Below, piece after piece: positions 33,758 through 44,350 of a DNA stretch of 64,000 nucleotides; positions within the stretch are counted from its first letter, which is position 1, and every line of letters begins with the position of its first letter. A program made the translations under genes and the position numbers. The notes beneath the pieces were generated by a model that worked only from the letters and a program-made list of their open reading frames with translations, searched no databases and had not been told where the DNA came from. The stretch comes from Galeruca laticollis. Taxonomy: Eukaryota > Arthropoda > Insecta > Coleoptera > Chrysomelidae. The stretch is taken from NCBI GenBank assembly GCA_963921935.1, contig OY998181.1:140143423-140207422 (forward strand). Direction: 5' to 3'.

Positions 33758-33964
33758 CTTTTTGAATTTGGTTTTCAAAAATAATTTTTTAAAAAACAAA
33801 CTACTTTATTAAAACATAAATATACTTCTTAACAATTTCAAGTCTAATATCATTCTGAATAAAATATGTACAAAATCTAAACATTGACATTGAATTAAAT
33901 ATTTATATTACACATTATTGTTATTGGATTTATAATTGAATCATCAAATACACGTTCCATAACT
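33758..33964 (-). repeat. 3' LTR of element B
   Basis: 207 bp. On the element strand it is preceded directly by the purine run GGGGATGGAGG (33965-33976), a good polypurine tract. Lacks about 12 bp relative to the 5' copy. Confidence 0.93.
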
Positions 33965-33984
33965 CCTCCATCCCCAGAAGGAAC

Positions 33985-34978
33985 TCAAGGGTGTAACCTG
34001 GGTGGAGCAACTTGAGCTTCATCATGTTCTCTTGTAGATTCTTTTGGACTTCCATTTTTCTTGAATATATGAACAAGCTTCTTTCTGTTTACGACAAGGC
34101 TATAAATAACAATTAATGATATTAACATGGAGTTTGCACCAATGGACCAATCGAATCGTTTTCTTAAGTGAACTTTTGGTAATGTTTCTTCCAATTCTTG
34201 CTGTTGAATCTTATGGATTTCATCGATGTGTATTTTTTCTAATTCTAATCTTCTTACAGGTGTTGTGTGAATATCAATTTCTTCAATTTCTTTTAAAGCT
34301 ATAGGGTGACCAATAAATTAGCAAAATAATCGCATTTTCTATATCCGCTAAAAATGCAGACAAAGAATCTAAGTTTATTTTTATTTGATTAAAAATTACT
34401 TGAAATTCAATATAAAGGTCTTGATTAAATTCTGTTTTTTAGAAAACCGCTGTAAGTAATTCAATCTTGTTTACTATGCGATTTTGCTTTTCCGTTATAA
34501 TATCTAATGTCTTGTGTACACTTTTCATTAATTTTGAGTTCAATGAAATGTGACTATTAATTTTTTTTATTATTTGATTTTCATTGTTTTCAAGTTGAAC
34601 AATATTATTATAAATATCTTTTGCATTTTCTTGGTCCATATTACCAGTAATGCTTTTATACATGTTCCTAAATAATGCTCTTTTACTTTTTACTTGTGGA
34701 AAAATCGCATTTAACTTATTATTGACGTAAATAACCTCGTATTCTAAATGCATATAAGTTTCTAATATTTTACTAATTATTATAGGGTAACTTTTTTCTA
34801 ATAATCTTTTGAATTCATAAACTTTGTTAGTTACCGAGACTACTTGTGCTTTTATTGATTTTGTAGGAATATAGTGTAAGAAGGTATGGGAGGCCGTTTT
34901 GATTTTTCCGGTACCCATTTTAAACGGAAGAACTCCGGGGTTCTTATTCAGATTCTGGATCTCTATTTTCTGGCTCAT
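33985..34978 (-). pseudogene. Envelope-like ORF3 of element B (broken)
   Basis: Errantiviruses carry an env gene related to baculovirus-type fusion proteins. Two segments are seen. The first, 34978-34439, has GVLPFKMGTGKIK, a furin-like basic site KSKRALFR and a following SITGNMD region. The second, 34194-33985, carries a hydrophobic segment LISLIVIYSLVV that would be the membrane anchor, then a short basic tail. They are in different frames, with a stop between, so no complete envelope protein can be made. The N-terminal signal peptide region was not identified with confidence. Confidence 0.8.
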
Positions 34979-35283
34979 TATTAGACGGAGGATTATTAAC
35001 CTGTGAAAAATCGGTAGTTAATTTTCTGGGAGTTTTAAAAATCTGTTTACGATAAGTATTGTAAGGTGTGGTAACTGTAAGGTCTTGTGATTTAATAACA
35101 TGTTCTGGCTTATATGGTGGTTTCATTTTTGATTGTCTTTCGGTTTTTTGTTTCTTGTAGGCAGTTGTACCTGGTTGTATGTCTGGAGGTTCTTGTCTCT
35201 TTTCATTTAGTTTTTCAATAATTTTTGATTTATTTTCAGTCATTGTTTTGTTCAGATTTTTATAAATATCTATTTTCTAATTG
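34944..35283 (-). pseudogene. Integrase C-terminal part of element B (left of element C)
   Basis: ORF 35243-34944 reads IIEKLNEKRQEPPDIQPG followed by TTAYKKQKTERQSK, the basic C-terminal tail of errantivirus integrases. Its preceding part lies right of element C at 41447; removing C and one AAGG restores proximity of the two coding halves. A stop is present near 35260 in the connecting stretch. Overlaps the start of env, as in intact relatives. Confidence 0.75.
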
Positions 35284-35287
35284 AAGG

Positions 35288-35309
35288 TGTTACCCTCCGT
35301 AGGCTAGCT
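35288..35309 (-). repeat. 22-bp remnant of the 3' LTR of element C
   Basis: Same first 22 bases as the 5' LTR at 40226-40247 apart from one C/T difference. The shared GCTAGCT run lies at the deletion junction. Confidence 0.9.
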
Positions 35310-36374
35310 ACTAAATAGCCACTTGAGACTCCAGTGATCGGTTACTACTTTAAACTTAGTGCCTTTAATATATGGTCGAAATTTCTCAATAGCGAAAAGT
35401 ACCGCTAAGCATTCCTTTTCGGTGGTTGAAAATTTTCTTTCTGAATGGGTGAGAGTGCGACTGAGGTAGCATACTACCTTCTCTCCTTCGCTATCCTCTT
35501 GCGTTAAAACAGCCCCAAGTCCGCTGTTAGATGCATCAGTCTGTATGATGAAGGGTAAGGTAAAATCTGGACAACACAGGACAGGTGCAGATATCAAGTG
35601 GTTCTTGATTTCCTTTAAGGCTTCTTCGCATTCGTTGCTCCAATGAAATTGTGCGTTTTTCTTTAGTAAAGCTGTTATTGGAGCGGTTAAATTGGAAAAT
35701 TGAGGAATGAAGCGACGATACCACGATGCGAGACCAATTATACGGCGTACTTCGGTAACATTTCGTGGAGAAGGAATTTCGATTATTGCTTTGACTTTTT
35801 CTGGGTCAACCAATAATCCAGAGGAATTAACAACATATCCTAAGAATTTTAATTCAGGTTTACACAGACAACATTTGCTTTCATTCAACGTTAACCCCGA
35901 TTCTGTTATGCGCCGTATTACTTCTTTTAGAACCTCCATATGTTTTTCGAAAGTAGGAGTGCAAATTACAATATCGTCAAGGTATACAAACACAAACGCC
36001 TCTAAATCAACTCCTATTACTCTATCGATGAAACGTTGCCATGTCGCAGGTGCATTGTGCAACCCAAACGGCATTCGTCGAAACTGGAACAATCCTCTTG
36101 TAGGCACTACAAAGGCAGTGAGGGGACGTGAAGCTTCCGCGACCGGTATCTGCCAATATGCCGATTTGATATCTAAAGTGCTGAGATATCGAGCGTTGCG
36201 TAATTTATCAAGGGTTGCGCTTACGAATGGTAGAGGGTAGGCATCCGGTTCGCTTACCTCGTTCAGCTTTTTGTAATTTACGCAAAACCTATATGTGTTA
36301 TCTGGTTTTCTAACCATGACTATTGGAGAAGCCCACGGTGACGTAGAAGGCTCGATAATTCCTTCTTCTAGCAT
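35304..36374 (-). CDS. Reverse transcriptase-RNase H of element C, truncated
   Basis: 356 codons. RT motifs in order: GIIEPSTSPWASPIVMV, FCVNYKKLNEV, LSTLDIKSAYWQI, RRMPFGLHNAPATWQ and the catalytic VYLDDIVI, then LGYVVNSSGLL. RNase H starts IQTDASNSGLGAVL, continues TTEKECLAV and reaches VTDHWSLKWL, where it breaks off; the stop codon lies in the LTR remnant. A one-base excess in an A run at about 36378-36384 separates it from the protease ORF, otherwise continuous. Without integrase this copy cannot insert itself. Confidence 0.95.
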   Translation of the reverse strand: MLEEGIIEPSTSPWASPIVMVRKPDNTYRFCVNYKKLNEVSEPDAYPLPFVSATLDKLRNARYLSTLDIKSAYWQIPVAEASRPLTAFVVPTRGLFQFRRMPFGLHNAPATWQRFIDRVIGVDLEAFVFVYLDDIVICTPTFEKHMEVLKEVIRRITESGLTLNESKCCLCKPELKFLGYVVNSSGLLVDPEKVKAIIEIPSPRNVTEVRRIIGLASWYRRFIPQFSNLTAPITALLKKNAQFHWSNECEEALKEIKNHLISAPVLCCPDFTLPFIIQTDASNSGLGAVLTQEDSEGEKVVCYLSRTLTHSERKFSTTEKECLAVLFAIEKFRPYIKGTKFKVVTDHWSLKWLFSS

Positions 36375-37065
36375 GTTTTTTTAACTCAGCATTGACATAG
36401 TTTTGTAGTGCTGGACACAAAGGGTAATGTCTTTGTTTGATGGGTGGTGAGTTTGTCCGTATTACATGTTCAACAGCTGTAGTGCATCCAAGTTTATTCT
36501 CCTTGTTTTTAAAAGTACTAGAAATCAATTGATTGAGCTGTTCACGTTCAGCGTCTGTAAGATGATCACCACTCTCTAAACATCCTATATCCAGCGGAGT
36601 GTCCTCGGAAATAAATTTCCATTCGCCGGAATGAAGATTCCGTACTATTTCCATTTGCTGCCAAAAATCTATACCTAGAATTAGATGGTGAGGTATTTCT
36701 GGGACCACTAGAATTTCCAAAAGTTTAACTTTAGTTTGTAACTGAATAGGTACTTGAATAGTACCGATAGCTGAACACTTGTTTCCATTAGCTACAGTAC
36801 AAGATCTATTAGTGCATGGGTTCAAGGTACACACTGACTTAAGAATATCCCAAAAAAATTTTCCCAAAATGGTCTTACTACATCCCGAATCTAACAAACC
36901 AAGAAATTGAAAACCGTACAACTTAACTTTTAAGTAAGGACGATGATCATCCTGAACATCTAAAACGTAATCTACAATATACCTAAATCGATCGGACAGA
37001 GTATAGGAAACCAGATCCCGACCTAATTCCGATTTCCGCTGCCATTTTTTTGACAATCCGGGCAA
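36310..37065 (-). CDS. Protease segment of element C pol
   Basis: Begins in the frame entered by -1 shift from gag. The aspartic protease has GLLDSGCSKTILGK (about residue 56) and a later HHLILGIDFWQQM. After it comes the RT N-terminal lead-in HYPLCPALQNYVNAELK; the true frame then moves by one base to the RT ORF. The last ~25 codons (RRRNYRAF...) are out-of-frame reading. Confidence 0.9.
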   Translation of the reverse strand: MPGLSKKWQRKSELGRDLVSYTLSDRFRYIVDYVLDVQDDHRPYLKVKLYGFQFLGLLDSGCSKTILGKFFWDILKSVCTLNPCTNRSCTVANGNKCSAIGTIQVPIQLQTKVKLLEILVVPEIPHHLILGIDFWQQMEIVRNLHSGEWKFISEDTPLDIGCLESGDHLTDAEREQLNQLISSTFKNKENKLGCTTAVEHVIRTNSPPIKQRHYPLCPALQNYVNAELKKHARRRNYRAFYVTVGFSNSHG

Positions 37066-39041
37066 TTATTAGTAGAAACAATTTGCCTACCACACTTGTA
37101 GCAAAAGAATTGCTTTCGTTCTGAGCACTTCCGAAACCTGTGCCCACGACTTTGACAATTCCAACAAAGTGGGTCGGATTGAATAACTGAATTTATTGTC
37201 TCCGAAGGAGAGTTAACCACTGAAACTGTTGTTGATTGAGGTGACGAATCAGAAGTTGTGGATCCACTTAGATCAACCGAATTAAAAGTCCTTCCTGAGC
37301 TTAGATTCGCCGACAATTCCGTGTTAGTTGCGCATGATGAACCTATAGAAGTGACATGGTTTGGAAAAGAGGTACCTCCTGGAGGCTTTCTGTAGGCCAG
37401 CTCCGGTTCAAGAAGATTACGGTGGTTGCTAGGCGGAGGACAAAAGTTTTGTACTCTCGTGGCTGTCTCTTCTACGGCTCGACCAAAGCTTATTAAGTCT
37501 GTAATAGTGTTAATTTTGTATAAAGCCAATTGCATTTGAATTGAGGGCAACATGTTTCGCCTAATTATATTGACTCTAGTTTCCTCCGAGGGTCTGTTAG
37601 AACATAACTTCTTGAAAAGGTTTTCCATGGATGCTACGTAGGTAACTATTCTTTCCTTAGAGCCTTGAGTACGTTTGCGGATTTCTTTCATTAGGTCATA
37701 CTCGTAATCATATGGCTGAAATGATTCCCTAAGTTTAGTTTCTAACTCATCCCAAGATCTGAATTCTTGTGTCCTAAACCAAATAAGAGCCTCTCTGGTA
37801 AAAAGCTCCGGGGCTGCTCTCAACAACCTTTCTTTAGAAATTCCCCTAGCTATTCGTAATTCTTCGATTCGCTCTAAAAAATTGTTTACGCTGGATTGAC
37901 CATCATACTGGACCTTCCAACGGCTAATGTCTAAATATGGTTTATAATGAAATGAATCATCTGGAAAATCGGTGCTAGACATATTGTCATGAATCAGAGT
38001 ACTTCTCCTCCCAACATTTGGAAAATTCGAAACAAACGAATACTCATTGGGTAGTCCTCGAGCTGCATCAACTTCCGTGTTATCCGTATGAGTGTACGGT
38101 TGTCGTAAAGTTAATCCACTTCCACGAGCGGGTTGCATATCAGGACTTAGCTGAGAGGTGGTGACAAACGGTAGTCCGGAAACTGCGCTTGATGCTCCCA
38201 TCGGATATCGTAAGGCGGTTTCTTCATTGAATCTGACCCTATTTACAGTATTACTACAACCAGAAACAGGATCTGATGGGTGTAATGTCCTCGGTAAAGT
38301 TCCTATAGAGTATGAACTTGGTAGCTCTTTCTGAGGTCTATTGGATGGTGCTGTCGTATAATATCCGTCGGATGACCGATCTCGCAAAGTTAATCTATTC
38401 ATAGAAGCTAGTTCAAAATTGTGGGTGGTATTTTCGTCAGTTCGAGTATATAGTGTGTTAGGGTGCGTACTGGCCGTTCCCATACAGTAACTATTGCCCC
38501 GTTGAGATAGAGAGTCTTCACCTAAATTTGACTGTTGTAGTACAATTTCTGGGATTAACACATTTGGTTCGTCTAACAAAGAACCCTCGACCACATTTTC
38601 CGTGTCTATTGGGTTAACCCTTGGTGAATTGTCCTCCATCAATTCCCGAGTCGAATATAAAGCGGTCATACTCTTATTAATTAGCATTTGTCTTATTTGT
38701 TCTAAGTTGGATGCGCCTTCGAACTGGATCCTCTCTAGTCGCTGTTGAAGATGAATTAATCGAGATGTGATCCTTCGGTAATCATTATCGGGATTATTGG
38801 TATTAAAATTTCCTATGGCCATTTCCAGGTCATTTAGTTTTCCTTCACAAATTTTCAATTCTTCTTCTGGTTCTAGAATCCCGACATTTATTGGAGCTAC
38901 AGAAGTTCCTTCACGCTCTCTTCTCAATGCTGTACGTAACGTTGCGCGGTCCTCGCTAACGGTTCGTCCCATCGGGAGACCTCTAATCATAAGCTCATAC
39001 CTTAGTTCACTGCTTAGGAGTCGGTGAACATCCATTATCAT
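37023..39041 (-). CDS. Gag of element C, intact
   Basis: I start it at ATG 39041 (MIMDVHRLLSSEL); the frame extends to a TTG at 39119 that is less likely. 672 codons. The N-terminal 60 residues resemble a SAP-like helix pair, then a long polar linker and a capsid domain (about 37500-37950) with WKVQYDGQSSVNNFLERIEE, EALIWFRTQEFRSWDELE and EIRKRTQGSKERI. Two zinc knuckles end it: CWNCQSRGHRFRKC and CYKCGRQIVSTNNCPDC. This arrangement matches Osvaldo/Kabuki-type gags. No stop or frameshift. Confidence 0.9.
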   Translation of the reverse strand: MIMDVHRLLSSELRYELMIRGLPMGRTVSEDRATLRTALRREREGTSVAPINVGILEPEEELKICEGKLNDLEMAIGNFNTNNPDNDYRRITSRLIHLQQRLERIQFEGASNLEQIRQMLINKSMTALYSTRELMEDNSPRVNPIDTENVVEGSLLDEPNVLIPEIVLQQSNLGEDSLSQRGNSYCMGTASTHPNTLYTRTDENTTHNFELASMNRLTLRDRSSDGYYTTAPSNRPQKELPSSYSIGTLPRTLHPSDPVSGCSNTVNRVRFNEETALRYPMGASSAVSGLPFVTTSQLSPDMQPARGSGLTLRQPYTHTDNTEVDAARGLPNEYSFVSNFPNVGRRSTLIHDNMSSTDFPDDSFHYKPYLDISRWKVQYDGQSSVNNFLERIEELRIARGISKERLLRAAPELFTREALIWFRTQEFRSWDELETKLRESFQPYDYEYDLMKEIRKRTQGSKERIVTYVASMENLFKKLCSNRPSEETRVNIIRRNMLPSIQMQLALYKINTITDLISFGRAVEETATRVQNFCPPPSNHRNLLEPELAYRKPPGGTSFPNHVTSIGSSCATNTELSANLSSGRTFNSVDLSGSTTSDSSPQSTTVSVVNSPSETINSVIQSDPLCWNCQSRGHRFRKCSERKQFFCYKCGRQIVSTNNCPDCQKNGSGNRN
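37044..37050 (-). promoter_or_regulatory. Putative -1 frameshift site A_AAA_AAT at gag-pol boundary of element C
   Basis: In gag phase the codons read CAA AAA AAT GGC, so the heptamer is in the canonical X_XXY_YYZ register. Slipping back one base enters exactly the protease frame (KKWQRKSELG). Located 21-28 nt before the gag stop at 37023. Confidence 0.7.
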
Positions 39042-40203
39042 CCCCTGGTATAAAGACCAACAACCGATTAAATAACTGTAGCTGTTAAGAATCAAAAACA
39101 GTCTACTACTACAAAACAAACGTATTCCTTGGTATCAGAGTATTCTCAAAATACAAGAAGTATCAAATGTACCTATCAATTAAACACAAAAAAAAACTGT
39201 ATATACAAACCCCTCCCTCACCAAGAGAAGAAAAAAAAACGACAAAATGTATCATGAACACAATAAACAACGTATAACAAAAGTAGGAGGCAAGTTCCAA
39301 ACGAAACACCAAAGTAGGTGTCTATACCTTACTACTAATTGAAAACGTCTCTATGTACACACTTATAAAAGGAACGAAATAAAAAAAAATATTCAATACT
39401 ACCCTTTCAACTCTCTATTACACCTAATTATAACCTTTTACACTGTCGCTGTATATAAATATTTCGGAATAGCCCCGTATATAAAAACGGATCAAGCAAA
39501 TACCAAATCAAATGAAACAATTAAGTATACTTATCAAAAAGTATAGCTATATTTTCATATTCGTTATGCAGAATATTTAATAATTTCCATCATAGAAATT
39601 GTATTGATAATATTTATAGTTTGTTTAACTAAGTTTATCTATAGTTTGGATAACTGAGTTTATCTATGGATTCTATGGTTTGGATAACACAAACTGTGCG
39701 ATAACGTTCGGTATCCGAAAGTTAAAAATCAACTCTGTGGTTAATGATCACTGAACACAAATTCTAGGACCAATAAAAGAACGAACCTCAACTGTCAAAG
39801 CTGTCATGCCATATCAGAAATTACGGAAATATTTAACAATAGAAAGTAAACATTGAAGAAATAAATTATCAATTAGTGCAAAAAAAACCAATGAAAAAAA
39901 ATTACCTGGACCTGATATTCCTAAAAGCGAATTATACAACATTTACATGGATCAAAATAAGTACCCCAGCATTTCAAAGTAACACATTTGTAAATTGTAT
40001 AGCTGATTGTGATTTAAACTAAAAATTATATGCTTAAAGAGCTTCCGAATTATATACTTAACAGAGATGGTAGAACAGTCACAAATTGGCAAATATATTA
40101 TATAAAGATTCAGTAGGATTCATAAAATTTAAGCTTATGGGGAAACCAAATACTATTCAGGTAAACAAATAAAATTATTGTGCAGACACAAATAGAACAA
40201 CAT
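39042..40203 (-). other. 5' leader of element C
   Basis: Untranslated leader of about 1.1 kb between primer site and gag; AT-rich, no ORF. A repeated phrase TTTATCTATGGTTTGGATAAC-like occurs near 39640-39690. Confidence 0.6.
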
Positions 40204-40221
40204 TGAAATCGTTGGGTGCCA
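40204..40221 (-). other. Primer-binding site of element C
   Basis: TGGCACCCAACGATTTCA on the element strand begins four bases after the LTR end (...GGTAACA). TGG start and position fit a tRNA 3'-end complement; the tRNA is not identified. Confidence 0.75.
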
Positions 40222-40225
40222 CTTT

Positions 40226-40440
40226 TGTTACCCCCCGTAGGCTAGCTCATTGAGATATTATTTTAATTCGGTAGAGTAGGGGTGCGTAAATATAAAGTGG
40301 ATTTTACTTTATAATATAAATCTAATTTAATATTATTGTTTACACTGGAAGTTGTGATTAAACAAAATTAATAACCCAAATGGTACCAGTTGGTTTCCAA
40401 AAAGAATTATAAGTGAGCAGTCTTAAATTATAAGCTTATG

Positions 40441-40493
<53 letters not shown>

Positions 40494-41446
40494 CGATATT
40501 GTTCTTTCAGCGGAAAGTTTGTGAGATCACCCCAGAGTTTCTATTTAATTGGAAAGAGCTTACTTGGCTGATTTTATTTATCCCTCCAATCAAAGTTATA
40601 TTCCACGCTGCCAGTATTTGTATCGGGCAATCTTACTGCAGTAGTGGTGAACTACAACCACCATCCAAGAGGTAACAGTGAATGCGATGCCTGGATCACC
40701 ATACAGTTGAGGTTTTACAAATTTATATTCAACTATAATATTGTAGAGATAATGAGAAAGTTGATAGGTAAATAGTGATGTAAAGAAGTATAAGAAAAAG
40801 AAAAAGGGAAAAAAGGCCTGAAACAATAAAATTCTATGTCACATACTGTGAATCAGTTAATCAATTACAATCTGTGCACTCACCGATGATTTTGTGTGGC
40901 CTAGATGGATTATATTAATTGCTCAAATTTGTAAACCCTCTTCTTAGAGATACAATTTGAAAGCAACTAATAACGTTTCTTTTCTTTTTTTTTTCGTAAA
41001 AATCCTAGAGATTCTAGAAAACTAAGCTCATGCTTAAAAATCGAAGACCAAAAAAAAAGAAAAGGTATCAAAAAGATCACCAACAAAAAAGAGTTGACCT
41101 GATTGAAGTTAAAGTTTCATGCTAAGAAATTTTAAATATACCACCTGCTTAACCTTGAACCTGCCCAGTCATAGAGATGCAGATTTATATATGACATAGA
41201 ACCAGAATTAATTAACATATAATTATGAGTTCCATGGAAATTTTAATGTCAATTACTATAACCTATACTAATAAACAACACTTGAAGAATATTAAAAGAA
41301 TTTATTTAGAATAATCTATGTATTTATTTATTTTATTAATTTATTTTGTTTAAAGGTAAATTTTGAAATTATTTGGAGTTTATCCTTTGAAAAGACTGCA
41401 TTGTTTATACCTATGAAATGAGTGTAAACTATTGAAACCCGTAACA
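40226..41446 (-). repeat. 5' LTR of element C (1221 bp)
   Basis: Terminal inverted hexamer TGTTAC...GTAACA. Contains a (TA)n run at 40442-40488. The 76-codon ORF at 40596-40826 inside it is not a gene. Confidence 0.9.
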
Positions 41447-41450
41447 AAGG

Positions 41451-42300
41451 TGTCCTAGTAATAGATCTATAGGTTTATATTTTGTAGCTGAGTGAATAGA
41501 GTTATTATAACCGATTACTGCATAGAATAATTTTTCAAATGGGTTTTTTTGGGCGTATGATTGAGAGTGTTCTCATATGTTCGAGTAAAGTGGAATGAAA
41601 TCTTTCAACTATAGCGTTACTATTTGGATTGAGGGGTAGCGTATAATGCCAATTGATTTTGTAAAGTTTTGCGAAATCTTGGTGCTGCTTGGAATTATAT
41701 AAGATTTACCGTATTTTGAGAAACTATCGCATATCGTTAGTGCTATGGAATTTTCGAATTTGAAAGTGTCTATATGTATTGTTTTGAAAGGTTTTTTGGG
41801 TGTTGGCGTTAATTGAAGTTTGACAAGTGGAGGATGTCTTTCGTATTTTACTTGTTGAGAAATGGAACAACTGTTTATAAAATTTTTCACATTTTCGTGT
41901 AAGTTAGGCCAATAGAATTTAGTTTTGAGTTGATTTATAGTTTCTTTTATAAGTTCCTGTTGTCTTTTGTCTCTAGTAACATCTACTAATAATTTATTTG
42001 TTTTTAAAAGTTTGAATACTTGAGGGATAAAATTACACATATTTTTGAATAAACTTTCATTTTCGTCGTTTTGAAAATAAAAAGCATACTGTTTCTTTGG
42101 TACACCATATTCTTTTAAGAAATTTATTATTTGAGATTGAAATGATTCTACTGTTACATATATTTTCCATCTAGTTCTTACGTGAGTTTCAAAAAGTTTT
42201 CTAATTTCTTGTCAAGGATTTCTGTCTACTTTAATTATGATAATTTGGCTGAGAAATTTATTCAAAGGAGTTTCAGTGATGTGAATACCTAAAATAGGAT
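41451..42300 (-). pseudogene. Integrase of element B, N-terminal and core part
   Basis: 42040-41609 reads KRQQELIKETINQLKTKFYW, a zinc-domain remnant (NFINSCSISQQVKYER), then FKTIHIDTFKFENSIALTIC with the first catalytic Asp. After frame changes, NSNAIVERFHSTLLEHMRTL (about 41610-41560) holds the catalytic Glu. The frame goes on through NNSIHSATKYKPIDLLLGH and is then cut by element C at 41450. The second half is at 34944-35283. Several frameshifts, and the usual metal-binding cysteines are partly lost. Confidence 0.85.
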
Positions 42301-42481
42301 TTTCTAAACTCGTATGTATTGTCGCATTGTCGTCATTGTTGTCGGTGGGATCAAATTCTGCGAGAACAAATTGAATGTCAAGGTCGGTTATCTCTGGATT
42401 TCTGTTATTTTGAGGAGGATTGTATAGGTCAGTTTTGTTGTTGGTGTTGGATTCCGAAGATAGTGGGTGTTGTGTTAATAA

Positions 42482-43080
42482 TTAGTCAAATTCTGTTATA
42501 AAGTCTATAATAGGTAATTTGGATGTGCTTGATTCAATAGGATGAATTTCAATTCTACTTAAAGCATCAGCATTGCTATTGGATGTGCCTTTTCGATATA
42601 TAACTTGATAGTCAAATTCTTCTAATCGTAATCTCCATCGAACAAGACGAGAGTTTGGTTCTTTGAGGGACATAAGCCATTGAAGAGGATTGTAATCTGT
42701 AACGATTTTGAATTTACGTCCAAAAAGATAAAGTTTGAAGTATTTCGTAGCATAAACAATTGCAAGCAATTATTTTTCAATAGTTGAATAGTTGGATTCG
42801 GATTCATCAAGAGTTCTGGAGGCAAATGCAATAGGTTTGTCATGAGGAATTCGTCCTTGAGATAAGACGACACCGATGGCGACGTTACTTGCATCGGTAG
42901 TAACTATGAAATATTTCGTAAAGTCGGGATGAATAAGAATGGGATCATTGGTCAGTAAATATTTAAAATCTTCAAATGCTTTTATGTACAACGGATTATT
43001 GATATCGATACTAGCTCCTTTTTTTAGGCAACGAGTGAATGGTTTTGTAATATGAGCGAAGTTTCTGATGAACTGTCTGT
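42482..43080 (-). pseudogene. RNase H region of element B
   Basis: 42991-42770 has FIVTTDASNVAIGVVLSQG and ends YSTIEK, followed after one stop by MLAIVYATKYFKLYLFG (42769), VTDYNPLQWLMSLKEPNSRL and SNADALSRIE. A TAA at the start of this second piece and a frame change near 43090 separate it from RT. Typical of errantivirus RNase H. Confidence 0.88.
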
Positions 43081-43106
43081 AATAACCAACTAAAACGAGA
43101 TATGAT

Positions 43107-43751
43107 TTAATTAATCTCTTTGGTTGTTTCAGGAATAGGATAATTTAGAATAGCATTGACATTATTGGGGTTTGGTTTAACACCGTCTGGAGTGATTATG
43201 TGACCTAAAAAGGATACTTCTTCTCTTAAAAATTCTGATTTATCTAATTGCACTTTGAAGTTACTATCTCTTAGTTTTTGGTATATTTTCTTTAAGTTGA
43301 CTATATGTTCTTGGAGTGACGCTGAGAAAACAATTATATCATCCAAATATACAAAGCAAATTTTATTTTGGAGTTCTTTTAAGATATTGTCCATGACGCG
43401 CTGAAATGTAGCTGGTCTATTTTTTAAACCAAATGGAATTCTTACATATTCAAAATGTCCACCTTCTACGTTAAAAGCAGTTTTCTGAATATCATCAGGA
43501 TGCATTTCGATTTGATGAAAGCCACTCGCGAGATCTAGGGTTGACAAGTATTGACAGCGACCTAGTCTGTCGAGGATATTATTTATTTGGGGAACAGGAT
43601 ATTTATCGTCAATTGTTTTTTCATTTATTTTTCTGTAGTTCACGATTATTCGCCATTTCTGTCTTCCAGATGCATCTGGTTTTTTACTTACGATCCATAT
43701 AGGATTACTCCTCGGGGAATCGCTCGGTCTGATGATACCTTGTTCTAACAT
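43107..43751 (-). CDS. Reverse transcriptase fragment of element B
   Basis: Open for 214 codons. Motifs: MLEQGIIRPSDSPRSNPIW, IVNYRKINEKTIDDKYPVP, LSTLDLASGFHQIEM, RIPFGLKNRPATFQRVM, and the catalytic box VYLDDIIVFS; then FLGHIITPDGVKPNP. The N-terminal neighbour before 43751 continues in another frame (about 43752-43860), so the polyprotein is broken on both sides. LKNRPATF differs from the usual LKNAPATF. Confidence 0.93.
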   Translation of the reverse strand: MLEQGIIRPSDSPRSNPIWIVSKKPDASGRQKWRIIVNYRKINEKTIDDKYPVPQINNILDRLGRCQYLSTLDLASGFHQIEMHPDDIQKTAFNVEGGHFEYVRIPFGLKNRPATFQRVMDNILKELQNKICFVYLDDIIVFSASLQEHIVNLKKIYQKLRDSNFKVQLDKSEFLREEVSFLGHIITPDGVKPNPNNVNAILNYPIPETTKEIN

Positions 43752-44350
43752 TTCATTAATTTGACGCTCTACTTCTGGTTTATGAATATATGGGTATTTA
43801 TGTTTTAGAATAAACTGGTATTTCGTCTGTGGTTTTATTCTATGCTTAACTTGATTAGTGAAAGTTAGTTTTGTATGGAAAATGTCGGAAAATTATTTAC
43901 AATTTTTTTCTAATTGCAACTTTTCCTCAAAATTTAAATGTTCTAATGAGTAATATCGAATGATTCTAAATTTTGATAACTTTTAATAGACAAATTAAAA
44001 ATTTCTAAGTCGTTTGTAAATGGTTGAACTTCTATTGGGTTATACAAATAAACTTCTTGAACTTCATCAGTATGATTTATGATTTCTATGGGTGCATAAC
44101 AATTAATTGCTTCGGAGATACCTTCTTTAATTTTACAGTTGAATACTTTTAATTGGGGAACAATAATAATGCCAGAATTTACTGAGACAGGAATTTTAGC
44201 AGATTATATTGTGTTGGGTTAAATTTTTACAAAAAATAATAATTTACCCTTTGCTTCGTAATGACTTAATGGTAATTTTGCTGTCGGTGTTTTTAGTAAA
44301 GAATTATATAGTCGAGTTCTACACATAATCTTTCAATATTTCGCATCCAA

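Larger units (their letters stand above)
35288..41446 (-). mobile_element. Osvaldo-like Ty3/gypsy element (element C), integrase and 3' LTR deleted
   Basis: Bounded by TGTTACCC at 35288 and ...CCCGTAACA at 41446, with AAGG on both sides (35284-35287, 41447-41450). The 5' LTR (40226-41446), primer site, gag, PR and RT-RH are present. Integrase and all but 22 bp of the 3' LTR are gone, so RNase H runs straight into the LTR tip. The target duplication shows that the deletion happened after insertion. It inserted in the integrase of element B. Confidence 0.92.

Noticed and set aside
35707..36240. 177-codon plus-strand ORF
   Set aside because: Antisense to the conserved RT of element C; no domain of its own.
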